A stretch of 40,536 nt of DNA from positions 1-40,536 of the IMG/VR virus record IMGVR_UViG_3300033233_000086; one strand, given 5' to 3'. The translations under genes were made by a program, and so were the position numbers. Source of the DNA: a virus. Shown one piece after another: positions 1 through 7,685 of this stretch (position 1 is its first letter; each line of letters begins with the position of its first letter). The notes beneath the pieces were generated by a model. The model was not told where the DNA came from, made no database searches, and saw nothing but the letters and a program-made list of their open reading frames with translations.

Positions 1-106
1 GATGGTGCAGTATTTCCTTCATATGGTGCATTTACTACTTGCCAATTTGTTCCGTCATATATTTTTAATACTGGCGGTGAAACAGTTGTATCAAACCAAA
101 ATTGAC
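1..106. repeat. Terminal direct repeat (copy 1), circular closure
   Basis: These 106 bases are identical to 40431-40536. Merging the copies gives one in-frame tail-fibre gene (398 nt on the left plus 961 nt on the right, 453 codons), whereas butting the two ends together would break the frame. I therefore read it as assembly overlap of a circular or circularly permuted genome, not as a biological terminal repeat. The repeat lies inside diverged fibre modules of 38-40 codons, so an unseen extra module cannot be excluded. Confidence 0.85.
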
Positions 107-398
107 CTATATATGGAGTTGATGGTGTATCTACACTTGCAGGCTTTACTTCTAACCAATTTGTTCCATTATAAACTTTTATTACTGGTGGAGCAACTGA
201 TGTATCGACCCATAATTGACCTACTTTTGGATTTAATGGTGCTGTAATTCCTACATAACAAGCTCGATATATTGGGCTATTTTCAGGATCGGAATTATAA
301 AATGCATCCGCTAAAATTGAAAAATTAGTATTTATTTGTGCTGTTTGTTCACTTACTTTACCACTCGGGTAAACTATTGGATTTTTAACATATGGCAT
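1..398 (-). CDS. Tail fibre, N-terminal part (continues at 40430 across the junction)
   Basis: This is the N-terminal portion of a receptor-binding tail fibre that runs off the left edge and resumes at 40430. The start codon at 398 follows a GGAGG site and begins MPYVKNPIVYPSGKV. It then carries tandem modules of the type GQLWVDTSVAPPVIKVYNGT and GQFWFDTTVSPPVLKIYDGT, a short beta-rich repeat common in phage fibres, with a third module across the junction. The reconstructed protein is 452 residues. The gene lies 15 bases downstream of the stop of the preceding tail gene, in the leftward tail and lysis unit. The N-terminus probably attaches to the tail, and the C-terminus (39470 end) should carry host recognition. 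Confidence 0.8.
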   Translation of the reverse strand, partial: MPYVKNPIVYPSGKVSEQTAQINTNFSILADAFYNSDPENSPIYRACYVGITAPLNPKVGQLWVDTSVAPPVIKVYNGTNWLEVKPASVDTPSTPYIGQFWFDTTVSPPVLKIYDGTNWQVVNAPYEGNTAP

Positions 399-413
399 TA
401 TTCATTTCCTCCA

Positions 414-773
414 TTAGGTTATCTGTTTAGGTATTTGAAATTCAATCATTCCTGCTAAAAATATTAATTGTTGTCCTGTTCGTACAGTTGCTGGACTTGG
501 TAAAGAAATTAATAAAGCAACTTGATTATTTGAAATCAAACCAATATAATACACATCAGACCAATTTGCAGTTGCTACAGGAAATATTATTGTATTTGAA
601 TTCACATAATAAAAAGTCGTATTATCTTCATTTAAATAAGTAAACCCAGGGAAAGTTTGTCTACTATATCCATTACCAGACAGCTCATTTTGATTTACAT
701 CAAATAAACCAATTTGTGTTCCATTGAAAGCTTGCGTAATTAAATCAGCACCAGTTTTATATGTTATTCTCAT
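414..773 (-). CDS. Tail-associated beta-rich protein, 119 aa
   Basis: This is a small virion protein, probably tail or fibre associated. It contains a pattern I recognise from many phage tail proteins: NGYSRQTFPGF near residues 34-44, then an NSNTIIFPVATANWSDVYY segment and a run of short hydrophobic strands. No catalytic motif is visible. The start at 773 overlaps the stop of the preceding gene by four bases (ATGA) and has a GAGGTGG site upstream, so translation is probably coupled. The tail fibre follows directly. Its place before the fibre suggests a fibre-attachment or baseplate role, which is inference. Confidence 0.6.
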   Translation of the reverse strand: MRITYKTGADLITQAFNGTQIGLFDVNQNELSGNGYSRQTFPGFTYLNEDNTTFYYVNSNTIIFPVATANWSDVYYIGLISNNQVALLISLPSPATVRTGQQLIFLAGMIEFQIPKQIT

Positions 774-1921
774 TTCGCCACCTCGTTAAAGTTTATTTTT
801 GCGATTTTCATCTTGGTTGCAATTGGTAAATACCATATCAAGCTGAACTCCTCTCCATATAAATTACATCTAAAATTATGTTCGTCAAGAGGTAAATTAA
901 ATGCCAAAGACTGCTCATCTCCTCGATAATTTGCAACAACATTAAACATAATATAACGCTCCCTACATTTCTTTACATCATAATAAAACCCCTGAAATCT
1001 CTGCAAATAATCAAAATCAAACAATAGATTGACATAACATTTATCATATTGATAAGTTGTCGGTTCATCTGTAAATTGATACCTATAAAAAACTTTTTCA
1101 GATGCATCAAAAAACCATTCCCTATCTACAAAAATCGCTAAATCTCCAAAATATACATCATCATCAACTAAAAACATAAACTGTCCAGTCTCTTCATGAC
1201 TGAACATAAAAACCTTATGATTATAACACTTCCTAAAATGCCATTTGTCTAATTGCTTATCTTTAAATACTTCTCTAAACGAATTATAGAACACTTCAAT
1301 ATTAAACAAAATCCCCGCATTGCCCACCATCTGCAAACTTAATCCAACCAATCCATTCTGACCCCTTACCCAAATCAACCCGTCCTTAACAAGCAAATTA
1401 TGATAATCATAAAAGCTCGAAGGTATATACACACTCATAAATGTGGTCGGTATCAAATCGCTCAATTCAAGAAACTCTTGTAAACTATAAAATTGAACTG
1501 TTGGAACATCTGTATATTCCAGAAGTAAAATAGAAAATGGATTATACAAAGCTACACCAATGAAATTACGCCCTGCATAACTTTTGCTTACTTTTGTCGC
1601 CCCATTTATCTTATCTATCGCATTATTCCGAATAACTAATAAATTATCTTTATACGCTATCAGCCCAACCACATCATTATATCCTGTATACTCAAATATT
1701 TGCTTACCATTGATATCAATATACACAACTCGTTGCCCTGCTTTATCATAAACACCAATACACTTATCACTTGTTGCACAATCAGTTAATTCAAACACAT
1801 GTCCCGCTACATTAATCGTATCAATAATAATTGGAGTTTCAAATAAAAGCTCATCCTTTCTTATATTTACAGATACACAATTACCATTTATGTTATTGAC
1901 CATATTTGTGGTTGCGAACAT
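770..1921 (-). CDS. Probable tail structural protein, 383 aa
   Basis: The product is rich in aromatic residues and short beta strands throughout, with repeated hydrophobic-Gly-Asp turns such as CIGVYDKAGQRVVYIDINGK near residues 55-74. That resembles beta-propeller-like tail or nozzle proteins of short-tailed phages, but I cannot assign a family. No signal peptide or membrane segment is seen. The start at 1921 lacks a good ribosome site and lies 34 bases inside the previous gene, so coupled translation is likely. An internal Met at 1903 is an alternative start. It overlaps the next gene by ATGA. A tail hub or nozzle is plausible from context only. Confidence 0.5.
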   Translation of the reverse strand: MFATTNMVNNINGNCVSVNIRKDELLFETPIIIDTINVAGHVFELTDCATSDKCIGVYDKAGQRVVYIDINGKQIFEYTGYNDVVGLIAYKDNLLVIRNNAIDKINGATKVSKSYAGRNFIGVALYNPFSILLLEYTDVPTVQFYSLQEFLELSDLIPTTFMSVYIPSSFYDYHNLLVKDGLIWVRGQNGLVGLSLQMVGNAGILFNIEVFYNSFREVFKDKQLDKWHFRKCYNHKVFMFSHEETGQFMFLVDDDVYFGDLAIFVDREWFFDASEKVFYRYQFTDEPTTYQYDKCYVNLLFDFDYLQRFQGFYYDVKKCRERYIMFNVVANYRGDEQSLAFNLPLDEHNFRCNLYGEEFSLIWYLPIATKMKIAKINFNEVAK

Positions 1922-2364
1922 ATTAATTTAGAACTATCACTAGTTGATATAAATATATTAATCTGTATTGCCATTGGTAATAATATCTCAATCAACTCTT
2001 TAAATTTTAAATATGTTGCTAAATTAATCTGTTTAATAATTATTGGTTCAACAAATGAGCCAAATACTACAGCAAAAATTTTCTCCTTAAACATCTCATC
2101 CCACTTAGACCAACCCCATCGCCTATAGAAACTTTCAGGTAATAATTCTCCTAAATACTTCTTTAACCCTTCATAACCTATCCAATCTACTTTTCTTAAT
2201 GCATTTTTAATCTCATACGGAACCTTTAACCAAGCAAATGTATAACTTTGCCATTCATATTCCCATTCACCCCAAGTCTCTCCAAAATCTTCCCATGTAT
2301 CGAAATCCCCCCAAGTTCCAGTTATCTCAGCCTTTCTTATCTTTCGATATTTAGTATAGAGCAT
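1888..2364 (-). CDS. Trp-rich tail protein, 158 aa, first gene of leftward tail/lysis unit
   Basis: The N-terminal third is very rich in Trp, with TWGDFDTWEDFGETWGEWEY near residues 17-36. Similar TWG-repeat stretches occur in tail proteins of other phages. The rest is mixed helix and strand with a hydrophobic C-terminal region. I chose the start at 2364 because a CAGGAG site lies ten bases upstream; a longer start at 2403 would run into the promoter. It is the first gene after the symmetric promoter at 2366-2418, back to back with the portal gene. A tail adaptor role is possible but unproven. Confidence 0.55.
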   Translation of the reverse strand: MLYTKYRKIRKAEITGTWGDFDTWEDFGETWGEWEYEWQSYTFAWLKVPYEIKNALRKVDWIGYEGLKKYLGELLPESFYRRWGWSKWDEMFKEKIFAVVFGSFVEPIIIKQINLATYLKFKELIEILLPMAIQINIFISTSDSSKLICSQPQIWSIT

Positions 2365-2365
2365 A

Positions 2366-2418
2366 TTGCAAATACTCCTGTTTGTATTATAATAAATTAA
2401 CAAACTTTTACAAGGGGT
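2366..2418. promoter_or_regulatory. Bidirectional promoter between portal and tail units
   Basis: The palindrome TATTATAATA supplies overlapping -10 boxes on both strands. Rightward: TTGCAA (2366-2371), 16 bp, TATAAT (2388-2393), feeding the portal. Leftward: TTGTAA, 16 bp, TATAAT (2391-2386), feeding the tail unit. Both spacers match the 16 bp preferred elsewhere in this genome. Confidence 0.6.
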
Positions 2419-2423
2419 TATAT

Positions 2424-4115
2424 ATGATTTTATCAGTCAATAATCAAATTTACAACTACCCTGATATAGAAAGCTATGTGTTAGGTCAATTGTTATCCGT
2501 TGAAAGTGCTTATTCCCGTAGGCTCACATCACTCATCCGATACATGCAAGAATTAAACGGCGAAACTAACATCCCAGATCCACCATACGAATGGCAATCA
2601 AAATTCCTTTCCTCAATGTTCTACCAAAAAATCTTCTTTGCCTACTTCTATCTTCGTTCCTTCCTTGAAAAAGCCTTCGAAAACCTCTTCACCATCGATA
2701 CCGACAACGAACAACTACAAATCCTCCTAACCAAAATCCTTCAGCATTACATCAAAACCCTCAATGTCAAAGATGCTCTATCTAAAGTTCTCTTCTACAG
2801 CCTCTTATCTGGCTACGGATTTATTTATCTCACATATAACGAAGACCTCAAACGTTTAGACCTACAAGTCATTAATCCCTTACATTCCAAAATCACTCCT
2901 GATCTTAATTATGTCTGCATCACTGAATACTTACCTATACCTGAAGCCATACGAAGATATAATCTAACATATGACCAAATTAAACCTTACATAGCACCGC
3001 AAGATGACCCAGAATATTCGGTCCTCACATATTTACAGAAAGTCTACGATGATAAAGTCGTTCGCATTGATAAATTCTATGGTATTGTTTTCTTACCTAA
3101 TGATATCATAGCCCCACATCTTTACACCATTCTTAACAAAACCAAGCTCATCAACGCCGAAATAATGCCCGATAAAATAACCCCCTTTGTCGTCGAATTT
3201 CTATATGGCATTAACACACAAGTATCCTATGCTGACTTAGTTTATCCTTATTATGTTCAAGATACCATTCTAACCCGTGCCATATTAGATAGTGCATTAG
3301 TTAATCTAACGCTTGGTTTCGAAGTTGATACGACAGTTATTGAAGAGGATAGTTTATCTGATGAATTGAAACCTTGGAAAATTTTTTATACCCGTGGCGG
3401 TGGTGAAATTCAAGCAGTCCGTCCAATCAAACTTGCAAACTTTGACCCTAATGCCTTGCCCATCCGCAATCTTATTCAGAATGAAGCTACAAATGTTTCC
3501 GCTATCACAGAATTTATCATGGGTCTTCCATCCTCTCGTTCAAGAGTAACAGCAAAGGAAGTCTCTCTTAAGACACAGCAAACCCAAATGACCCTTGCCA
3601 TCTTCATCGAACGCTTAGAAACTGTATTCATCTCCCAACTTCTTACCAAACTTCTCTACTACATTATCAAATACGAAGCACCCAACTTACAGCAACTTCT
3701 TACACCTGAAGAATTGAACCTACTTGCTACTATTACTCCCGATGATGTTCTCTCACAAATCAAGTTTAAAATCCGTGGCTTTACTAATGTCGTCCAGAAG
3801 AACGAACGCCTTGAGAAAATCATGGCCCTCCTCGAACTCTTCGGTCAACTTAACCTCTTACCCATCCTTAACATCGAGAAACTCATCCACGAAATCCTCT
3901 ACACACTCGACCTACCGCCAGACATAGTAGAAGTCAACAAATTAGCTCAACTACTCCAAGCCATGCAACCAGCACAACTCGAACAGCAACAGAAAATTAA
4001 CGAACTCCTTGCCCTCATCTCTAAACTATCTAAACACCCATCTATGGAGAACATCGACATGCCTAAACTCCTATCCGAACTAACTGGCATACAAATACCC
4101 GAGAAAGCGGAATAA
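2424..4115 (+). CDS. Portal protein, 563 aa
   Basis: This is the dodecameric ring at the capsid vertex through which DNA enters and leaves. The C-terminal half carries the typical portal stretch: an ITEFIMGLPSSRSRVTAKEV segment followed by a long helix (ERLETVFISQLLTKLLYYII), matching the TA-EV...R-ER-E pattern of podovirus head-tail connectors. The end (from about residue 450) is helical and Gln/Leu-rich, like a portal barrel. Start 2424 has AAGGGG upstream; a start at 2382 would overlap the promoter. It is odd that the portal is on the opposite strand from terminase and capsid and about 11 kb away from them on the circle. Confidence 0.75.
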   Translation: MILSVNNQIYNYPDIESYVLGQLLSVESAYSRRLTSLIRYMQELNGETNIPDPPYEWQSKFLSSMFYQKIFFAYFYLRSFLEKAFENLFTIDTDNEQLQILLTKILQHYIKTLNVKDALSKVLFYSLLSGYGFIYLTYNEDLKRLDLQVINPLHSKITPDLNYVCITEYLPIPEAIRRYNLTYDQIKPYIAPQDDPEYSVLTYLQKVYDDKVVRIDKFYGIVFLPNDIIAPHLYTILNKTKLINAEIMPDKITPFVVEFLYGINTQVSYADLVYPYYVQDTILTRAILDSALVNLTLGFEVDTTVIEEDSLSDELKPWKIFYTRGGGEIQAVRPIKLANFDPNALPIRNLIQNEATNVSAITEFIMGLPSSRSRVTAKEVSLKTQQTQMTLAIFIERLETVFISQLLTKLLYYIIKYEAPNLQQLLTPEELNLLATITPDDVLSQIKFKIRGFTNVVQKNERLEKIMALLELFGQLNLLPILNIEKLIHEILYTLDLPPDIVEVNKLAQLLQAMQPAQLEQQQKINELLALISKLSKHPSMENIDMPKLLSELTGIQIPEKAE

Positions 4116-4149
4116 AACTTTTATGAGGAACAACCAAGGAGACTAACCC

Positions 4150-4596
4150 ATGACCAAACAACTCGATAAACAATCAAACCAACTAACCCTCGACAAAATA
4201 AATCCAGAATTACTTAATACCAAAATTCTTCTCGCCTTACTCAAGGCTTGCCAAGACCTCGAACACATCTTCGCCATCCGTGCTAAAGAATTAGCTTATG
4301 ATGACACCGAACTAAATTTAGCCCTACAGAACCTCAACCAAATCATCACATTCAAAGAGAAACTCGTCAACCTAATCGAACGAACTCAAGCCATCCAAAA
4401 CCTCGAACAATCAAAACTCAAACCAATCAACGAAGATACTAAAATAGCACTCGAAATCCTACAATATATCCAGGACACCTACCAAATCAAACCTAAAGAC
4501 CTGCTACTATTCATACTCCATAAACTCGATCTCGAAACTATTAAACACGAAATCCAATCAACATCAACCGAACTGCCAGCCGTATCGATGCAGTAA
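4150..4596 (+). CDS. Helical protein downstream of portal, 148 aa
   Basis: I do not recognise this gene. It is predicted almost wholly helical, with charged Lys/Glu/Gln-rich amphipathic stretches and no Cys. An AAGGAG site sits nine bases before the start, 34 bases after the portal stop, so the two are co-transcribed. Small helical proteins beside portals can be scaffold, small terminase or head-completion proteins. No small terminase was found elsewhere in the genome, which makes that idea worth testing, but there is no recognisable helix-turn-helix. The unit ends here, four bases short of a convergent gene. Confidence 0.5.
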   Translation: MTKQLDKQSNQLTLDKINPELLNTKILLALLKACQDLEHIFAIRAKELAYDDTELNLALQNLNQIITFKEKLVNLIERTQAIQNLEQSKLKPINEDTKIALEILQYIQDTYQIKPKDLLLFILHKLDLETIKHEIQSTSTELPAVSMQ

Positions 4597-4600
4597 AAAA

Positions 4601-5074
4601 TTATTTTGTTTGCTTATCTGAACTATACTTTTCTAAATATTCCAAACCTTTTTGTAAAATTGCAATCAAATCTCTAATATTCCCAGGAGATAAATACATT
4701 TCAAAAGTTTTAGTAGTAGCCCACTTAGCAAAACCAAAAGGATCTGGGAATAAATGCCAAAATTCTAATACAAATAATCGTTTCTTAGGATACACACAGC
4801 CCCACCATACTTCAAAAGGTAAAATTTTATTTTCTTCATCAACTTGCCTATCTGAATTTAAAATATGAGGCAACCCTCCAACATCAATAATTACTTCAGC
4901 TGACGGTAAATCCCAATCTTGAGGTTCTAATTCCACAGGCATATCTTTAAATTTTTTCTTTAATAATTGTGCCAATGAAATAAATTCTACAGATTTTGTA
5001 GCCCTTTCTTCTTTACGCAATGCCCAAACCTTCTTCAATGTTTGCATAAGACTTTCTTTCTTCTTGTTCCCCAT
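4601..5074 (-). CDS. Unknown protein, 157 aa
   Basis: The family is not recognised. The N-terminus is basic (KKKESLMQTLKKVWALRKEE) and the middle is rich in Trp and Pro (LPFEVWWGCVYPKKRLFVLEF), suggesting a compact beta core, followed by a C-terminal helix near residues 128-150. There is no membrane segment. AAGGAG lies upstream of 5074. It is the last of three leftward genes from the promoter at 5581-5608, two bases from its neighbour, and converges on the portal partner. Its place in a small separate unit beside the early intergenic region suggests an early or accessory role, which is inference. Confidence 0.55.
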   Translation of the reverse strand: MGNKKKESLMQTLKKVWALRKEERATKSVEFISLAQLLKKKFKDMPVELEPQDWDLPSAEVIIDVGGLPHILNSDRQVDEENKILPFEVWWGCVYPKKRLFVLEFWHLFPDPFGFAKWATTKTFEMYLSPGNIRDLIAILQKGLEYLEKYSSDKQTK

Positions 5075-5075
5075 C

Positions 5076-5312
5076 TTACATACTCCTTCCCAACTTGTCC
5101 AACAATAACCCTAACCTAATATACAAATCATTGAGCAACCTTTGCACAAACCAAGGCACTATCCATGTCCGCTGATATATCTCTAACTCAGTCAATATGT
5201 CCCGAAGCTCAGCCCGAATATCATCAAATAACGTATCAACAAACTCGTCAACAACCTCCTTAACATCCCCATTATTAGAAAAATCATCAACTTTCTTACT
5301 CCTACGACCCAT
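5076..5312 (-). CDS. Small acidic helical protein, 78 aa
   Basis: The product is short, acidic in its first half (SNNGDVKEVVDEFVDTLFDD) and then an amphipathic helix ending in Leu/Arg-rich sequence. There are no motifs. An AAGGGGGTG site precedes the start. It is the middle gene of the leftward trio and lies two bases before the next gene. Function unknown; size and composition would fit a small host-interaction or DNA-mimic type protein, but nothing shows this directly. Confidence 0.5.
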   Translation of the reverse strand: MGRRSKKVDDFSNNGDVKEVVDEFVDTLFDDIRAELRDILTELEIYQRTWIVPWFVQRLLNDLYIRLGLLLDKLGRSM

Positions 5313-5328
5313 AAATCACCCCCTTACA

Positions 5329-5547
5329 TTATTCAGGCTCCCTTACCAAATCCCACTTCTCTTTATCAAAAGAACATACAACCCACTCTAACCCCTGCCT
5401 CATTACCACAGGAATCTTTATCAAAAAGAATTTCTCTACCTCTCCTACATACTGCACCCGACGCCCCCTAACAACTTCCCCATTCTCCTTATTCACAACA
5501 AAAACCCAATCACCAGGCTTCACTCCTACCACTTCACCTTGGCTCAT
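5329..5547 (-). CDS. Small SH3-like beta protein, 72 aa
   Basis: The sequence reads as five short strands with a GDWVFVVNKENGEVV hairpin near residues 12-26 and a closing WDLVREPE tail. That resembles small SH3-like barrels found in phage and plasmid genes, but no specific family is identified. Start 5547 has GGAAGGTGGGGT just upstream. It is the first gene after a good leftward promoter (5581-5608) and the first of three tightly packed genes. A nucleic-acid- or protein-binding role is a guess from fold type. Confidence 0.5.
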   Translation of the reverse strand: MSQGEVVGVKPGDWVFVVNKENGEVVRGRRVQYVGEVEKFFLIKIPVVMRQGLEWVVCSFDKEKWDLVREPE

Positions 5548-5580
5548 ACCCCACCTTCCATTTATTTATAATATGCTCTA

Positions 5581-5608
5581 ATTATACACCAACTTGCCTA
5601 AAAATCAA
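5581..5608 (-). promoter_or_regulatory. Leftward promoter for the 5547-4601 trio
   Basis: On the minus strand TTGATT (5608-5603), a 16-bp spacer and TATAAT (5586-5581) lie about 35 bases before the start at 5547. The GTG before the -10 resembles the TGG before the -10 of the early rightward promoters. Confidence 0.65.
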
Positions 5609-6173
5609 GCCCCGCACACACCTATAAACAAATCTATAATTTAATCCTCGCATGAACAGACCTACAAATAGACCTGTAAACAAATTCACAAATAAACCTA
5701 TATACCAACCCCCCGCATAAACAACTCCGCAAACAAACCTATCAATAAACAAATCAACAACCAAACCAATAACCCCACCACCTTACCCCCGGCATAAACG
5801 ACATACGAGGGCGACCCACCCCCGCTGGGGCTTTTTACTTCTCCGCCGACCCAAAAATTTGTCCAACCTTATAATCATTCTAATTTCAATCTAATAATTA
5901 TTCCAACCCAACATTTGTTAGCAAATCGAATTGATAATTAGTCTAATCTTATAATAGTTCTTCCAGGTGATAGTTTATTTGTTGATTTATTTATCGAGGA
6001 ATATAAAATTATCTTGATTGGTTCCTAATTTGAATAATTTTAAGGACAAAAAAGTTTTAAATAGAATAGATAGGCAGACAAAAGAATTTTTGAAAAAATA
6101 AGAAAATGAAAGAATGGATAAAAAAATAAAAAAGCAAATAAACTAATGGTTTAAAAATCCGATTTTTGGATAC
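5609..6173. other. AT-rich intergenic region with degenerate repeats
   Basis: No supported gene lies here. On the minus strand 5610-5780 is a degenerate G/T-rich repeat (TTTGTTTACAGGTCT-like units) that keeps a reading frame open but has no ribosome site and only simple-sequence protein, so I rejected it as a gene. At 5820-5836 a short CCCC-GCT-GGGG hairpin followed by CTTTTT could stop rightward transcription. From 5870 on the DNA is very AT-rich, with repeated TCTAAT and TTATAATxxTTC words. An origin or a regulatory region is possible but unproven. Confidence 0.5.
6153..6167. promoter_or_regulatory. Operator-like palindrome upstream of first early promoter
   Basis: AAAAATC-C-GATTTTT is a perfect 7+1+7 inverted repeat ending seven bases before the -35 box at 6174. 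It could be a repressor or activator site, perhaps for the ribbon-helix-helix protein at 12070, but the other early promoters lack an obvious copy. Confidence 0.3.
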
Positions 6174-6202
6174 TTGACATTTTAAAAAATTGTGGTTATA
6201 TT
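6174..6202 (+). promoter_or_regulatory. Early promoter 1
   Basis: TTGACA (6174-6179), a 17-bp spacer containing TTTTAAAAAATTGTGG, and TATATT (6197-6202). It belongs to a five-member family (6174, 7360, 7863, 8572, 12013) that shares the TTTTAAAAA spacer core as well as the -35 and -10 boxes. Confidence 0.8.
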
Positions 6203-6235
6203 GGTAAGTAAAAATCCTAAAAAGGAGGTGCGGTT

Positions 6236-6565
6236 ATGGGTAGAGTAATTAGTTGTCGGAAGAAAGAAGAGAAAAGGCAAAAAGAGCTTAACAACTTTAT
6301 TAACAGGATGAGGTTTTTGGAAGAAACTTATTCTAAGTCAACCGTTGAGAAAGCAGTTTATAAGTTAATTTTACAAGGTGAAGTATCAAAAAAAGTATGT
6401 AATGAGTTAAAAGAGGGGTGTGTTATTCAAGTTCTTGGTGGTAATTATGAAAAAGCATTAGAAAGGGCTCTATCAGTTTATATTTGTGATCGTTTATTGG
6501 AACTTGAACTTGAAATAAGAATCGAAGTAATTAATTGGTTAATAAAAGAATATTGCAAGTTCTAA
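6236..6565 (+). CDS. Early protein, 109 aa, unknown
   Basis: The family is not recognised. It has a very basic start (RKKEEKRQKELNNFINRMRF), then mostly helices, with four Cys that do not form a clear metal site. The start at 6236 has AAGGAGGTG upstream and lies 34 bases after early promoter 1; a strong terminator follows the stop, so this is a single-gene transcript. Early, strongly expressed, monocistronic and unrelated to known families fits a host-takeover or anti-defence protein. That is inference from position only. Confidence 0.65.
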   Translation: MGRVISCRKKEEKRQKELNNFINRMRFLEETYSKSTVEKAVYKLILQGEVSKKVCNELKEGCVIQVLGGNYEKALERALSVYICDRLLELELEIRIEVINWLIKEYCKF

Positions 6566-6576
6566 ATCTATTCCAT

Positions 6577-6605
6577 AGGGGATCCGTTATGGGTCCCCTG
6601 TTTTT
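6577..6605 (+). terminator. Rho-independent terminator after the 6236 gene
   Basis: A nine-pair stem (6577-6585 with 6591-6599, AGGGGATCC against GGGTCCCCT, one G-T pair), a loop of five, then G and TTTTT. Confidence 0.85.
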
Positions 6606-7359
6606 ATTCTTCTATTCTTTTATTCTTTAGTAAACAAATCAACTTTTCAATTCAGCGGTCTTTTAATCACTAAGACACTATAGCAAATTATCAGTCGGTC
6701 ACCAGGCAAATAATCATATTATCAAGTAAAGAATACAACAATTCAGCGGTCGCCTACCCAGGTCTATTATCATATTCTTTAGTCAACAATATAAGATTTT
6801 ACAATTTTGTACACAATTCCCAGATACTTGAGTAAATAAATATACATATAAACTTATAAACAATTAAGTATAAAAATTTATAAACATATAAACAATACAA
6901 TTTGGTCAAGAATTGGGTGCTTTGTAAGTATCTCAAATTATGTAAGATTTGAGCAATAATCATTAGTAATAAAGAATTATTCTTTGTTTAGAATTTTTAT
7001 AAAGTAGAGGAATATATGAGAAGAGAAGTTTCTACTTTATTTTTTAGTATTTTTGTCAATTTTACATAATATTAGGAAAGTGTATAGAAAAAATTTTTGA
7101 GCGAAAATCTCTTCTCATATATTCCTATAAATTAGAATAATTCTAAATTAGCATATTAGGGTAGAGGTCAAGGTATGGGTAGGGGTATATGTTAGGTTAT
7201 GGGTATAGTTGATTACGGGCTTGTTTACGGGTAAGGGCAGGCAGTTTTAGGTTGGTTACGGGTTTGGTTGTATATTTGAAAAAATTGAAAAATTAAAGGA
7301 TTGATTAGGAAATGCGAGGGTAAATTTGATAATTGGTTATAAGTTGGATTTTAGGGGAC
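6606..7359. other. Long intergenic region between early promoters
   Basis: I see no gene in about 750 bases. The region holds a repeated CAATTCAGCGGTC word (about 6650 and 6742), several copies of a GTCAAGAATAAGATTTT-like motif, the large inverted repeat at 6974-7143, and a rightward G-rich tract at about 7157-7270 with many GGGTA runs. Such dense non-coding structure in a compact phage suggests an origin, an RNA element or both. Confidence 0.55.
6974..7143. repeat. Large inverted repeat with two competing hairpins
   Basis: The arm AGGAATATATGAGAAGAGA (7008-7026) is perfectly complementary to 7108-7126. An outer pair, GAATTATTCT (6974-6983) with AGAATAATTC (7134-7143), adds ten more base pairs. 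A third pair, ATAAAGTAGA (6999-7008) with TCTACTTTAT (7031-7040), encloses the left 19-base arm and shares base 7008 with it, so the long stem and the short hairpin are alternatives. It could be an origin cruciform or a folded RNA. Confidence 0.7.
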
Positions 7360-7387
7360 TTGACATTTTAAAAAATGATGTTATATT
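7360..7387 (+). promoter_or_regulatory. Early promoter 2
   Basis: TTGACA (7360-7365), a 16-bp spacer TTTTAAAAAATGATGT and TATATT (7382-7387), 29 bases before the gene at 7417. It shares the spacer core of the early family. Confidence 0.8.
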
Positions 7388-7416
7388 AGAGTAAAAAACA
7401 CTTAGGAGGTGTGGTT

Positions 7417-7677
7417 ATGGGTATGGTGATAGGATTTAAACATTATGAAGAATATTTGAAAAGGGTTTGTTATTTGTGTGGAGCAAAGATTAATATGTTT
7501 AAAGGAGAATTTGATGATATTCATGGTATTTGGTTTTGTGATGATTGTAGGAAAAAGATCAAAGAGTTTTGTGACAATTGTGGGCGACCGGTTCTTGATC
7601 AATATTTTATTTTGAAGAATGAAGAAGGCTTGACTAAACAAATCTATTGTAAAGATTGTATATCAATCATAGATTAA
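7417..7677 (+). CDS. Four-CxxC zinc-binding protein, 86 aa
   Basis: Four Cys-x-x-Cys knuckles run through the protein: CYLC near residue 18, CDDC near 41, CDNC near 52 and CKDC near 78. This is the pattern of a double zinc ribbon or LIM-like pair binding two Zn ions. There are no other domains. The start at 7417 is six bases after AGGAGGT; an upstream GTG lies inside that site and was rejected. It is monocistronic, between early promoter 2 and a terminator. Such proteins usually bind nucleic acid or a host protein; the target is unknown. Confidence 0.75.
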   Translation: MGMVIGFKHYEEYLKRVCYLCGAKINMFKGEFDDIHGIWFCDDCRKKIKEFCDNCGRPVLDQYFILKNEEGLTKQIYCKDCISIID

Positions 7678-7685
7678 TCCTCATG

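Noticed and set aside
2-247. Plus-strand open frame at the left edge
   Set aside because: It is the opposite strand of the tail fibre, whose frame, ribosome site and repeat modules are convincing.
5582-5764. Open frame on the minus strand, 60 codons
   Set aside because: It is a degenerate G/T repeat, has no ribosome site, and lies on the promoter for the real leftward trio.
6606-7359. tRNA or other structural RNA gene in the long gap
   Set aside because: No cloverleaf or TTCGA-type arm could be found; the visible pairing is the large inverted repeat only.
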